From positions 1,488,001 to 1,552,000 of the forward strand of contig CATOTF010000002.1 of the NCBI GenBank assembly GCA_951813045.1: 64,000 nt of DNA. Direction: 5' to 3'. Position 1 is the stretch's first letter, and each line of letters opens with the position of its first letter. The DNA is from an uncultured Rhizobiaceae bacterium. GTDB lineage: Bacteria > Pseudomonadota > Alphaproteobacteria > Rhizobiales > Rhizobiaceae. The position numbers were made by a program, and so were the translations under genes. Shown here one piece after another: positions 44,589 to 54,889 of this stretch. The notes under the pieces are model-generated. The model was given only the letters and a program-made list of their open reading frames with translations. It had not been told where the DNA came from and did no database searches.

Positions 44589-46264
44589 GCCCGGTCTCGA
44601 AAACGGTTTGTAATCGGGTAACGACGTTCGCGCCCGAATGCCCGCTTGGTAATTTTCACACCCGGCGCCGCCTGCCGTCTTTTATACTCGGCAATATAAA
44701 GCAAATGCTCCATACGCTCGACGGTCGCCCGTTCAAAACCGTTTTGTTCAACGATCTCGTCAACAGACAATTCATTCTCAACGAGGCATTCGAGAATTTT
44801 GTCGAGCACGGGATATTCAGGCAAAGAGTCTTGATCGGTCTGCCCTTCCCGCAATTCAGCAGTCGGCGCTTTATCGATAATATTCTGTGGGATCACTTCA
44901 CCTGACGGGCCTAAACAATCCGGCGGCATGTGCTTGTTACGCCAGTCGGACAGGCCATAAACCTGCATTTTATACAGGTCTTTGATTGGGTTGAACCCGC
45001 CGTTCATGTCCCCGTAAAGGGTGGCGTAACCAACCGACATCTCGGATTTATTACCGGTCGTCACAACCATTGATCCAAACTTGTTGGAAATCCCCATGAG
45101 AATGACACCCCGCGCCCGGCTCTGCAGGTTTTCCTCGGTCACACCATCGTCGGTACCGGCAAAGGTCTCCGACAGGGTGGATAGAAAGCCTTCAACAGGT
45201 TCAGCGATTGAAACAATCTCGTAACGCACGCCCAATGCATTAGCGCAATCCTGCGCGTCTTTCAGGCTTTCATCTGACGTATAGCGATAGGGTAGCATGA
45301 CACAGCGCACCCGTTCCTCGCCCAAGGCATCGACACTCATAGCGGCAACGATGGCGGAATCAATACCGCCTGACAGGCCGAGCACGACGTTTTTGAAGCC
45401 GTTTTTATTCACGTAGTCCCGCAGGCCAAGCACACAGGCGCGCCAGTCACACTCCTGAGCATCGGCCAGCTTGGCAACCACACCAGAATCACACACCCAC
45501 CCATCATCGCCGCGACGCCAGGTTATCATCGTGACGCTGTCCTCAAACTGATTGAGTTGAACCGGAATTGTCCGGTCCGCGTTGACAACAAACGAGCCGC
45601 CGTCAAACACCAACTCATCCTGCCCACCCAACTGGTTGGCAAACAGCAATGGCAAGTCCGTTTCGATCACCTGTCGTATTGCAACCTGATGGCGCACATC
45701 CAATTTTTCGCGGTAATAGGGCGACCCATTCGGGACCAGCAGGAGTTCAGCTCCGCTTTCAGCCAGAGTTTCGCAAACACCCAAGTCGCCCCAAATATCT
45801 TCGCAAATGGGGATGCCCAAGCGCACACCGCGAAAATTGACCGGGCCCGGCATGGGACCAGCATCGAACACGCGTTTTTCGTCAAATACCCCGTAATTAG
45901 GCAGGTCCACCTTGTGACGCAGGGCGGTGATTTTTCCGTCGTCCATAACGGCGATGGAATTGTGCAACCCAGTTTTTTCGTCCCGCCAAGGCACACCGAT
46001 GATAACGCCCGGTCCGCCATCCGAAGTGTCTTGCGCAAGCTCATCAGCGGCGTTACGGCATTTTTTGATAAAGGCCGGTTTCAACACAAGATCTTCCGGC
46101 GGATAGCCCGACAGGAACAATTCTGTAAACAGAATTAGGTCCGCACCCTGACGTGCTGCATCTTTGCGCGCTTCACGGGCTATTGCCAGATTACCGGCAA
46201 CATCACCAACAGTTGGGTTTAATTGCGCAATAGCAATGCGCAGAATATCAGGAGCTTGTGTCAT
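44585..46264 (-). CDS. nadE: Glutamine-dependent NAD+ synthetase
   Basis: The 559-residue two-domain enzyme has an N-terminal nitrilase-type glutaminase with Glu-Lys-Cys (LILFTELFLSGYPPEDL, HKVDLPNYGVFDE, GIPICEDIWG). A C-terminal NAD synthetase domain follows, with PP-loop VLGLSGGIDSA and the ATP-site segment MVVTTGNKSEMSVGYATLYG. It makes NAD+ from deamido-NAD+. It is the first gene of the nadE-folP-folB-folK operon. Confidence 0.97.
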   Translation of the reverse strand: MTQAPDILRIAIAQLNPTVGDVAGNLAIAREARKDAARQGADLILFTELFLSGYPPEDLVLKPAFIKKCRNAADELAQDTSDGGPGVIIGVPWRDEKTGLHNSIAVMDDGKITALRHKVDLPNYGVFDEKRVFDAGPMPGPVNFRGVRLGIPICEDIWGDLGVCETLAESGAELLLVPNGSPYYREKLDVRHQVAIRQVIETDLPLLFANQLGGQDELVFDGGSFVVNADRTIPVQLNQFEDSVTMITWRRGDDGWVCDSGVVAKLADAQECDWRACVLGLRDYVNKNGFKNVVLGLSGGIDSAIVAAMSVDALGEERVRCVMLPYRYTSDESLKDAQDCANALGVRYEIVSIAEPVEGFLSTLSETFAGTDDGVTEENLQSRARGVILMGISNKFGSMVVTTGNKSEMSVGYATLYGDMNGGFNPIKDLYKMQVYGLSDWRNKHMPPDCLGPSGEVIPQNIIDKAPTAELREGQTDQDSLPEYPVLDKILECLVENELSVDEIVEQNGFERATVERMEHLLYIAEYKRRQAAPGVKITKRAFGRERRYPITNRFRDRA

Positions 46265-46335
46265 ACCCGCTATTTATGCTGCACAGCCCCACACCGCAAT
46301 GCGTGAATCATGCAAATATCCCACGATAAAGGGCG

Positions 46336-46770
46336 TTATTTAGTGTTGGGGTCTGGTCTTGGGGTATGGTCGTCACTTTGCGCGAATTGCTCCAGACCAT
46401 CCTTGAGATCATAGAAACTGCCTTTATCTTCGACAAAAATGTGGCGCTCCATTTTGATATCGCTCATATCCCCGTCCAGCGACCCGGCCAGAATTGAAAT
46501 CCTGTCAGATCCATCACGTTTCCAGAACAACGCAGAACCGCACACCCCGCAAAACCCACGCTTGGCAAAGTCTGATGCGGCATACCACTTCAATGAGCCA
46601 TCATCCACAATGTCTATATTGGCATCCAACGTATCGGTTGCAGCATAGAACAACCCGGTTTGTTTCCGGCATTGCCCGCAATGGCAGGCCACTACCTCTC
46701 GAAGTGGGCCGGAAATCGTATACTTCACACCCCCGCAATTGCAGGAACCGGTTGTAACGGAGCCAGCCAT
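46336..46770 (-). CDS. GFA/CENP-V-family zinc protein
   Basis: The 144-residue protein has the GFA fold with zinc ligands CNCGGVKY, VVACHCGQCRKQTG and FCGVCGSALFWKRD. The family was named after glutathione-dependent formaldehyde-activating enzyme, but most members have unknown roles. It starts at ATG 46770, which overlaps the DAHP synthase stop (TGATG), so it is translationally coupled to the aromatic pathway gene. Confidence 0.88.
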   Translation of the reverse strand: MAGSVTTGSCNCGGVKYTISGPLREVVACHCGQCRKQTGLFYAATDTLDANIDIVDDGSLKWYAASDFAKRGFCGVCGSALFWKRDGSDRISILAGSLDGDMSDIKMERHIFVEDKGSFYDLKDGLEQFAQSDDHTPRPDPNTK

Positions 46771-48146
46771 CACGCCGCCTTTTCGTTTTTCACATCACCA
46801 TTTTTGGAGCGTTTCAAACGATCCGCAACCAAAAACGCCAGTTCCAGAGACTGATCAGCATTCAAACGCGGATCGCAATGGGTGTGGTAGCGGGAGCCGA
46901 GGTCGTCATCGGTCACGGCGCGAGCACCACCGGTACATTCGGTCACGTCTTTACCGGTCATTTCCACATGAACACCACCGGCAATTGTGCCTTCTGCATT
47001 GTGCACATCAAAGAAGCTGTTCACTTCGCCCATGACCCGCTCAAACGGGCGGGTTTTGTAACCGGCTGCTGAAATCGTATTGCCATGCATCGGGTCGCAT
47101 GACCACACAACATTTTTGCCTTCACGTTGAACAGCACGAACAAGCGCCGGAAGATGCTCCTCCACCTTGTCGTGGCCAAAGCGGGCGATCAGGGTTAACC
47201 GACCTTCTTCATTGGCGGGTGAGAGAATGTCGATCAATTCCAGCAGTCCATCAACCGTTGTTGACGGGCCGCATTTCAAGCCGATCGGATTCTTCACACC
47301 GCGGCAATATTCGACATGCCCATGATCGGGCTGCCGGGTACGGTCACCAATCCAGACCATGTGGCCGGAGGTCGCGTATGGATCACCGGTTATGGAATCG
47401 TCCCGGGTTAATGCTTCTTCGTAGCCCAATAACAAAGCTTCATGACTCGTATAAAAATCGGTTTCACGCAGTTTTGGGTTGTTTTCCGGATCCATCCCAA
47501 TCGCTCGCATGAAATCGAGTGTTTCAGTAATACGGGAAGCCAGTTCCTCATATTTCTCAGCCTGGGGTGAATTTTTGATAAAATCCAGCGTCCATTCATG
47601 CACGTGGTTCAGGTTGGCATAACCGCCCTGTGCGAATGCACGGATCAGGTTCAGTGTCGCCGCCGACTGGCGGTAAGCCATGATCTGGCGTTCCGGATCT
47701 GGAACACGCGCCTGTTCGTTAAACTCAATTCCGTTGACCACATCGCCACGGTAGGACGGCAGGCTGATATCGCCTTGCGCTTCCATGTCTGATGAGCGGG
47801 GTTTGGCGAATTGCCCGGCAATGCGTCCTACTTTCACAACGGGTTTTGACGCGCCAAATGTCAGCACAACCGCCATTTGCAGGAACACGCGGAAAAAATC
47901 GCGGATGTTGTCAGCACCGTGCTCGGCGAAACTCTCAGCACAATCTCCACCCTGCATCAAAAATGCTTCACCCCGGCATACCCGGGCCAAATCGTCTTTT
48001 AGCGCACGCGCCTCACCTGCAAATACCAATGGTGGAAAGCTCGCAAGCCGGGTTTCCGTCGCTTGCAGTTTCGCTTGATTAGGATAGTTCGGCATCTGCA
48101 ATGCAGGTTTTGAACGCCATGAACTCGGAGACCATTGTGCGGCCAT
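46770..48146 (-). CDS. Class II (plant-type) 3-deoxy-7-phosphoheptulonate synthase
   Basis: The 458-residue enzyme condenses PEP with erythrose 4-phosphate, the first step to chorismate. Class II hallmarks are [59 protein letters not shown] and [18 protein letters not shown]. The start is ATG 48146, preceded by AGGAG. It is coupled to the GFA-domain gene. Confidence 0.96.
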   Translation of the reverse strand: MAAQWSPSSWRSKPALQMPNYPNQAKLQATETRLASFPPLVFAGEARALKDDLARVCRGEAFLMQGGDCAESFAEHGADNIRDFFRVFLQMAVVLTFGASKPVVKVGRIAGQFAKPRSSDMEAQGDISLPSYRGDVVNGIEFNEQARVPDPERQIMAYRQSAATLNLIRAFAQGGYANLNHVHEWTLDFIKNSPQAEKYEELASRITETLDFMRAIGMDPENNPKLRETDFYTSHEALLLGYEEALTRDDSITGDPYATSGHMVWIGDRTRQPDHGHVEYCRGVKNPIGLKCGPSTTVDGLLELIDILSPANEEGRLTLIARFGHDKVEEHLPALVRAVQREGKNVVWSCDPMHGNTISAAGYKTRPFERVMGEVNSFFDVHNAEGTIAGGVHVEMTGKDVTECTGGARAVTDDDLGSRYHTHCDPRLNADQSLELAFLVADRLKRSKNGDVKNEKAA

Positions 48147-48273
48147 GATATTTACTCCTGGGATCAAATTCCCATCAGTTGAACTTAGATTTGGGTCTTA
48201 GAATGCCTTTGGGGTTTTTGGCAAGCAAAAGCGTACCGCACCACTTCACATCTGAAGTGACGGCTCTACAGCG

Positions 48274-48873
48274 TCAAAAAATCGAGTTGAAATATTCAAG
48301 CTCGTCCTGACTAAGATTGACCGCTCTTGGGTACAACGGCTCGTTTCGGTCATCACGAATAGGCGTATCAAACCCTGCCGTGCTTCTAACAAAATTTATC
48401 ACCCCATCATCGCCGAAATGCGTGCGATACCCTTGCATTACGGCGTCGAGGTATGACCGGATGATAAAGGCTTCATCCGATGCGGCCGGCTCCTGGGCGG
48501 AATAGATAAACAGCTCGGTTTCATCGCCCAACGGGTTATCGTCCAAAAATGTAATCGATGAATGGTCTACAGACAGCCTATCGTAAAGCGCTTCCCGCTC
48601 ATCAAGACTGACAAGGCTTGTTCTATGATCAACAATGACGATGCCGTCGATTTCAACGTCCTCACACTTTTCTGCCGATAAAAAGGCTAGCCCTTCAATA
48701 GGCGCAAAGCTGTTCTCAACCTTCGGGCGAGCCAGCCAGCGCCGCTGCCAGCCTTTTAAACGCGCCCGGTGAGCAGAAATATAAGGAGTTCGCAATGTAT
48801 CGAGATTGACCAGCGAGCCATAGCCAAAATAGGCAATCGTGTCGGAATGTGGTGCTCTGCTCACCTCGTTCAA
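48274..48873 (-). CDS. Gamma-glutamylcyclotransferase-like protein
   Basis: The protein of about 199 residues has the N-terminal YFGYGSLVNLDTL substrate loop of the GGCT/AIG2 family, followed by RLKGWQRRWLARP, DGIVIVDH and LDEREALYDRLSV (catalytic acid region). It may open a gamma-glutamyl peptide to 5-oxoproline, although specificity is unclear. A TTG start at 48873, overlapping the stop of the upstream DUF2798 gene, is chosen; GTG 48864 is possible. The longer reading (to 48963) would run through that gene. Confidence 0.75.
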   Translation of the reverse strand: MNEVSRAPHSDTIAYFGYGSLVNLDTLRTPYISAHRARLKGWQRRWLARPKVENSFAPIEGLAFLSAEKCEDVEIDGIVIVDHRTSLVSLDEREALYDRLSVDHSSITFLDDNPLGDETELFIYSAQEPAASDEAFIIRSYLDAVMQGYRTHFGDDGVINFVRSTAGFDTPIRDDRNEPLYPRAVNLSQDELEYFNSIF

Positions 48874-49097
48874 TTTCCCCGCGTATGGCGCGCCAGGAAT
48901 CGCCGTACAATTGGAGACACGATAATTATCGTCGGGCAAGCCACCGCCCACGAAGGAAGCCACGCACTCAACCAGATTGATGAAAAACCGTCGACCATTC
49001 CAACGGTTCGGTATGTCGCCGTACCGGTCACCAATAAAGACATAATTCCTGAAACGACAAACCCAAATATATAAGGGGCGACTTTTTGAGGGATCAT
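48870..49097 (-). CDS. Small DUF2798-family membrane protein
   Basis: The 75-residue protein has two membrane helices: YIFGFVVSGIMSLLVTG and IWLSAWLPSWAVACPTIIIV. The pattern MSLLVTG, then WLSAW.. WA.A.P, is typical of DUF2798. The function is unknown. ATG 49097 is chosen because the family begins just there. It is coupled to the GGCT-like gene. Confidence 0.75.
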   Translation of the reverse strand: MIPQKVAPYIFGFVVSGIMSLLVTGTATYRTVGMVDGFSSIWLSAWLPSWAVACPTIIIVSPIVRRFLARHTRGN

Positions 49098-49181
49098 TTC
49101 ACATTCCAGATCTATTCCGAAGCCAATCAATCACCATTATCGGTGACAAATAGCAAGATGTGAAAATCACTCCGATTAAGA

Positions 49182-50021
49182 TCAGCTGCCAAACGCGCCT
49201 GCCCGTTCCAATTCTTTCCATGCGCGCGCCAACCAGCTGGATTTGAAAGTGTGGCCACCTTTGTGAAGGCAAAATTCGACAAATTTTCCAGATTTCCCTT
49301 CGCTGCGTTGACAGGAAATCCCGTCAAATTCCCCCACCGCTTTCAGCGGGCCAAAACCACCGTTGGAAACTGCGAGTTTCAGGGCCACCTCCACATTACC
49401 TTGACGGGTATTTCCAATCGCGCGTCCGCTTATTGGCACAACCCTGTCCGTGGCCCCGTGAATGTGGATTATATTTGCTGGCAATGTCGCGCAAGACTTT
49501 GGTATTGGCGCCCAAAACGTCCCGGACATGGGGATAAACCCGGCATATTGATCACCCCGGTCGCATGCCAGGTTCCATGTCATCATCCCGCCGGCAGAAA
49601 ATCCGGTCACTACGACTTTTGCCGGATCAACATGGTGATTTTTAACAACATCACTTTTCAGCTTGTCAAAGAACGCAAGTTCAACGCGCGGACCATCAGA
49701 TGGTGCATTAGGAATATCCCAATCGGCGCGGGCAGATTTTGGCGCAATAAACGCCAACCCCATGTCCGATATAGTTTTGCTCAACCGTTTGTTACGCATC
49801 AACCCGGCACCGGTACCGCGATAGCCATGATTAAATATAATGGCACCAACTTTCGATGAACCATCATGCCCTTCCGGCATTTTAATTCGATAGGTGCGAT
49901 CATCAATCTTGCAGTCGCTGGCGGCACCACACGCGAGTGCCGCTGTTGATGTGAATAAGGCAATTGAGGAAAACATCATCAAAACCGCAGTCGGCCGGGA
50001 ACCCGCCCTGAATTTTATCAC
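49182..50021 (-). CDS. Secreted polyhydroxybutyrate depolymerase-like esterase
   Basis: The 279-residue alpha/beta hydrolase of the LpqC/PHB-depolymerase type has a signal peptide (VLMMFSSIALFTSTAALA). It shows the oxyanion region FNHGYRGTGAG, nucleophile elbow VTGFSAGGMM, Asp in IHGATDRVVP and His in HKGGHTF. Cys residues suggest a periplasmic or extracellular enzyme. The ester substrate is unknown. Confidence 0.85.
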   Translation of the reverse strand: MIKFRAGSRPTAVLMMFSSIALFTSTAALACGAASDCKIDDRTYRIKMPEGHDGSSKVGAIIFNHGYRGTGAGLMRNKRLSKTISDMGLAFIAPKSARADWDIPNAPSDGPRVELAFFDKLKSDVVKNHHVDPAKVVVTGFSAGGMMTWNLACDRGDQYAGFIPMSGTFWAPIPKSCATLPANIIHIHGATDRVVPISGRAIGNTRQGNVEVALKLAVSNGGFGPLKAVGEFDGISCQRSEGKSGKFVEFCLHKGGHTFKSSWLARAWKELERAGAFGS

Positions 50022-50284
50022 AATCTACACCCATTCATTACGCTTTGAAGTTCACAGCCTATACTATCTAAATCACTCGAACACCTTACAGATTGTCCAT
50101 GTATATTCATAATGCCGTGAGACAAGAATGTTGGATGACGACTTGGAGTCCAATTTAAGTTCCACACCTATGTGGTGAACGGTAGGTTCTGGGTGAACTT
50201 CGACACACCCGCGTCGTATGCGTCAAACCAAGGCAAGGAATTGTCAGCTAGTGGTTGCGTGAAAACTTCTTCCAAGACCGCCGC

Positions 50285-51202
50285 ATGCACAACACACAAT
50301 CAAACCGGAACCCTGAAATCAGCCATCGGCAAGGTTTGTTCTTTGTCTTTGCTGCCGGTGTGCTGTGGTCAACAGTTGGCCTGGGCATCAGACTGATTGA
50401 AGAAGCCAGCGTCTGGCAAATCCTACTCTACCGTTCCGTTGCACTTAGTACGTTTCTTTATGTTCTTATCCGTATTCGAAGTCGCGAAAGCCCGCTTGCT
50501 CAAGCTCGTCGCTCTGGTTTCTCGACAACGATCGCTGGTTTTGCTCTGGTCGCAGCGTATTCCGGTGGAATTTATTCAATTCAAGTAATACCTGTCGCAA
50601 ATGCGCTTTTGCTTTTTGCAACTGCACCATTCATGACGGCGATTTTGGGTTGGATTATCTTGCGGGAGCGGGTGCGCACGGCGACATGGTTTGCCATTGC
50701 GTTAGCCGGTGGCGCCATCTCGATTATGGTCTCGGGACAAACTTCAGTTGGCGCGTTGGATGGTACCTTAGCAGCACTAGGTTCCGCCCTGGGTTTTTCA
50801 ATTTTCACGGTTGCGTTGCGTTGGGGTAAATCGAACGAAATGCTCCCAGCAGTATTTCTCTCTGGTCTGTTTGCCATCGTCATCACATCTGCAATTTGTA
50901 TGCTTCAGGGCTTATCATTGGTTCTATCCCCATTGGACGGTGGAATTTCCATGGGTATGGGAGTCTTTCAGGTGGGGGCAGGTTTGGTCCTCTACACCTT
51001 AGGCTCACGGACATTACCGGCAGCCGAGTTGGCGTTGCTATCTCTTGCAGAAGTACTGCTGGGGCCTTTCTGGGTCTGGTTGTTTCTCGGTGAGGAAGCC
51101 TCTTTCAGGACACTAGTTGGCGGCGCACTGCTACTAACCGCAATCGCTGGCAATTCACTATCAGGCGTAAGGCGAAATCCCCCACCCGTGAATAGAATAT
51201 AA
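50285..51202 (+). CDS. EamA/DMT-family transporter
   Basis: The 305-residue integral membrane protein has ten predicted helices in two EamA repeats, for example GLFFVFAAGVLWSTVGLGIR and VANALLLFATAPFMTAILGW in the first, and ALGSALGFSIFTVALRWG in the second. These drug/metabolite transporters export amino acids or small metabolites. The substrate is unknown. ATG 50285 is used. The 260 bases upstream hold no recognisable gene. Confidence 0.88.
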   Translation: MHNTQSNRNPEISHRQGLFFVFAAGVLWSTVGLGIRLIEEASVWQILLYRSVALSTFLYVLIRIRSRESPLAQARRSGFSTTIAGFALVAAYSGGIYSIQVIPVANALLLFATAPFMTAILGWIILRERVRTATWFAIALAGGAISIMVSGQTSVGALDGTLAALGSALGFSIFTVALRWGKSNEMLPAVFLSGLFAIVITSAICMLQGLSLVLSPLDGGISMGMGVFQVGAGLVLYTLGSRTLPAAELALLSLAEVLLGPFWVWLFLGEEASFRTLVGGALLLTAIAGNSLSGVRRNPPPVNRI

Positions 51203-51353
51203 GTCGGTCATATACCGCCTAGAAGATTGGTTTCGAACCCACCTTTCAAATCTTCTATCCTTCAGTGAATGTGTACTTTTTTAATTTTTCGATGGTGCTA
51301 AAGGGGGCTGATCCGGCTGAGTGCAGAATGACACCCTAAAGTCGGCAATGCGG

Positions 51354-52810
51354 GGAGGCTGTGTGAAAACAGCCTTCACTTTCTGAACGTGCTATAGTTC
51401 TTCGAGATTGGATCGGGGATTTGTTATGTCGCGATTTATTGAAGGTGTGGCTCGTGATCAGGTCGGTTTTCTGCGTGAAATTCTGGACGATTACGTTGCT
51501 GACGATAATCCAGTTCGGGTAGTTGATGCATTCATTGATATGCTGGACTTGGGTGAACTGAGATTTGGCGTTGAGCCAGAGGTAACGGGCCGTCCCGGTT
51601 ATCATCCGGGCGTGATGTTGCGGATTTATCTTTATGGCTATCTCAATCAGGTGCAGTCATCGCGGCAAGCTGAAACAGAAGCTCGGCGAGATAGACAAGG
51701 CCATTGAGCGATACCTGATGGAACTGGCCATTGTTTGTCATTTGGGCTGATGAAGCGTTGGCGAAGACCGTTCAACTGTTCCCACATCGCAGGTTGTTCG
51801 TGCGAGCAGAAAGCTTGCCCACCTTTAGAAGGAAGCGAAACGCTATCGATCCGTTGAAGAACGCATGGATACAACAGGGGAAACGCAGGTCCCATTGAGC
51901 GATCCCGATGCAAAATCCATGACGACAACACCTCGAATGCCGAAGGTTGTCGGTTATAACGTACAAACAGCGGTCGAGGCCAAACATCATCTCATCGTGG
52001 CCCATGAGGTGACAACATTTGGATATGACCGGGATGCACTATCGACAATGGCTATTGCCGCCCGCGATGCGATGGGAGCGGATAAGATCGAGGCCATCGC
52101 TGATAAAGGCTACTTCAAAAGCGAGGAGATATTCGCCTGCGAAACGGCAGGCATTACCGCCACAGTCTCCAAGCCCTTGACTTCGGGTGCAGCGGCACGG
52201 GGCCGTTTTGATCGGGCGGACTTTGTCTATGTGACCAACAAGGATGTGTATGTTTGCCCTGCTGGCGAGCATTTAACCTATCGTTCGACCTCTGAGTTGG
52301 ATGGAAAAGTACAGCGTCTGTATTACAGCAGTTTCTGCGCAGGCTGTATGATCAAGGACAAATGCACTCCGTCGAAAGAGCGCCGCCTTCGTCGCTGGGA
52401 GCATGAAGATGTTCTGGAGCGCATGCAGCGTCGCATCGACGATGACCCATCAAAATTGGCATTGCGTTCGATGACTGTTGAGCACCCCTACGGCACCATC
52501 AAAGCTTGGATGGGCAACACGCACTTTAAGATGAGGCGATTGAAAAATCTTGCAACAGAAATGGCGCTGCACGTTCTCGCCTACAACATAACCAGAGTGA
52601 TGAACATCATCGGCGTCCCCACACTGATCCAGGCGATGAGGGCGTATCTGGGCTCATGTCAACTTCACACGGGGCCAAATCATCACCACCGGCTGACAGG
52701 CCGCCAAATTCGGCCAAACGCAGGCCCAAAACGGTCAAAGCCCACAACTTCAAGAAAATCGATACGCAAACCACAAACGCCCGCAGCGAATGACTCTCCA
52801 CACAGCCTCC
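51354..52810 (+). mobile_element. IS1182-family element remnant with internal deletion
   Basis: The element is bounded by the 12-bp perfect inverted repeat GGAGGCTGTGTG (51354-51365) and CACACAGCCTCC (52799-52810). Transposase fragments inside read in the right order but are broken, and about 230 bases of the normal sequence are missing. It is inactive unless complemented in trans. I see no clear target duplication. Confidence 0.82.
51426..52810 (+). pseudogene. IS1182-family transposase, broken
   Basis: The 5' frame (ATG 51426) reads ARDQVGFLREILDDYV, DNPVRVVDAFIDMLD, GYHPGVMLRIYLYGYLNQ, the standard N-terminus. After QVQSS the sequence jumps directly to a segment KLKQKLGEIDKAIERYLMEL, so roughly 75 codons containing the first catalytic Asp region are deleted. 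Further frame changes follow near 51740-51860. The 3' part is open again: VVGYNVQTAVEAKHHLIVAH, DKGYFKSEEI and RSMTVEHPYGTIKAWMG with the catalytic Glu. The frame runs past the right inverted repeat to 52905. Confidence 0.85.
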
Positions 52811-53724
52811 GGATAAACCGACTTGGGATACCAGCGGACAATATTCTAAGCGCGACAAGCTATGTTCCGACACAAGTGCCGTTTGCAGTCATTGATGGCT
52901 TTTAACGAAAGTTGATTGGCAACCCATTTTTCCAGAACTAACGCTGTCGCAAAGTGAACGAAGAGCGTTAATAGTTAGCTCATTTTCCTAGCTGGCATTA
53001 GCACAGCCCTACATAAATTTAGCCAGTGGGTTTAGTCATCTATTCTTTTGAGTGTGTCAATTGGCGTTGGGGGAGCGAACGAATAGCCGCCCCAGACGGA
53101 TTGATCGAAATTGATGACTGACCCTGTCATCAGTCCGGAATCGTTTGACGCCAAGAAGGTTACGGCTTTTGCCACCTCCGCGGGCTCGACCAGGCGCTCG
53201 AAAGGTTGTTCGGCGGCGGCTTTGTCCAGCCAGTTGTCGTCAGCACCGTGATATTCGCGTTGAATACGGTCTTCGCCGTCTGATGCCATCCAGCCAATAT
53301 TGAGCTGGTTTACTCGGATCTTGTTACGCATCGTCGCAAATGCGGTGTTGCGGGTTAACGTCGCAAGGGCACCTTTCGACGCGCAATAGGCGGAAATAAA
53401 GGGTTGGCCCGCAAGTGCGGAAGTCGAACCAATGTTGACAATTGACCCCTCGATCTTGTCCCGTAACATGACCTTTATTGTATCCTGCATGAGGAAAAAC
53501 GGACCACGTGTGTTGATGGCAAACATACGATCAAAAAGATCTTCCGTTGTGCTGAGAATATCTCCCCGGTCTGTGACACCGGCAGCGTTCACCAGAACAT
53601 CAACCCGGCCAAACACCCTGTCGGCTTCGGCAATAACGTTTTGGCAGTCGCTAACAACTGCAAGGTCTGCTGTGGTGAAATGGACTGGGCATCCTGTACT
53701 ATCAGTGATCTTAGCAGCTACTGA

Positions 53725-54889
53725 TACCAACGGCATTATTTTCTGACTCTGTAGGGATTCCCAAATCGAGTTTGATCTGATTCCTTGTGGCAAAGGAGAT
53801 TTGCTATGGGATCATCAGTGCCACTTCGGACGGACTTTGATGCCGCCAGCCTGCGCCGGACGACCAAGGAATGCAGTGACAACCGACAGATACGCCGGCT
53901 GCTTGCGCTTGCCGCAGTCTATGACGGCATGAACCGCACGGAGGCGGCTCGGATTGGCGGGATGGATCGTCAAACGTTGCGTGACTGGGTCCATCGTTTC
54001 AATGAACTGGGTCCGGACGGTCTGACCAATGCCAAGGGTGCAGGGCGACCGCGCCTGCTGAGTGATAAGCAGATGCAGGAACTGTCGCTGATTGTCGAAA
54101 CCGGGCCGGACCGGGAAGTGGATGGCGTGGTTCGTTGGCGACGCATTGATCTGGTACGCGTTATTGAGGAACAGTTCGGTATCAAATGCTCCGAGCGGGT
54201 GATGTCGGATTATCTGGCACAACTGGGCTTCTCCAACATCTCCGGTCGTCCACAACACCCTGAGCAGGATGGACGTGTGATCGAAGCGTTCAAAAAAACT
54301 TCCCCGACACGCTCGCAGCCCACATAGCTGATCTGCCGCAGAGAACGCCGGTGGAGATCTGGTTCCAGGACGAAGCGCGCATCGGGCAAAAGAACGGTCA
54401 GGTTCGCCTCTGGGCGAGGAAAGGAACCCGTCCCCGGCTGCCCGCCGACCAGCGCTACGACAATGCCTATCTGTTCGGTGCGATCTGCCCAAAGCGTGGC
54501 ACGGGCGCGGCCTTGGTACTGCCCAAAGCCAACACACAAGCAATGCAATTGCATCTCGATGAGATCAGCAAATACGTGACCCGCAAGGCCCATGCCGTGA
54601 TCCTGATGGATCGCGCAAGTTGGCACAGCACCGGCAAACTGGTCGTACCAAAGAATATCACCATCATTCTGCTACCTTCGAAGTCACCTGAACTGAACCC
54701 GGTCGAGAACATCTGGCAATATCTGAGGTCAAACTATCTCTCAAACCGCGTTTTCAAAGACTACACCGCCATCCTTGATGCCGCCTGCGACGCATGGAAC
54801 GCGCTCATCGACACACCGAAAATCATAACGTCAATCGGAATGAGAGATTGGGCCCATGTCAGAACGGTCGAAAATTAATGCCGTTGGTA
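53725..54889 (+). mobile_element. IS630-family insertion sequence, copy 2
   Basis: The 1165-bp element, identical in length and translated frames to copy 1, has ends TACCAACGGC and GCCGTTGGTA. It is flanked by a 3-bp duplication TGA (53722-53724 and 54890-54892). It is inverted relative to copy 1 and interrupts an SDR gene. Confidence 0.94.
53806..54878 (+). CDS. IS630-family transposase (orfA/orfB, -1 frameshift), copy 2
   Basis: Both frames match copy 1 exactly. orfA is 53806-54327 from ATG after AAGGAG; orfB ends at 54878. The A7 slip site (TTCAAAAAAACTTCC) sits at about 54291-54305, just before the orfA stop. Catalytic Asp, Asp and Glu are present in the second frame. Nothing suggests inactivation. 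Confidence 0.92.

Noticed and set aside
51221-51256. Inverted repeat with a GGTTTCGAACCC core resembling a tRNA T-arm
   Set aside because: No acceptor, D or anticodon arm could be built around it. It is a short inverted repeat just before the IS1182 remnant.
3888-54889. Inversion between the two IS630 copies as the cause of the broken ribosomal-protein gene order
   Set aside because: Each copy has its own matching 3-bp duplication and restores its own target gene, so no exchange between them has occurred. The break at 4.19 kb is also outside the bracketed interval.
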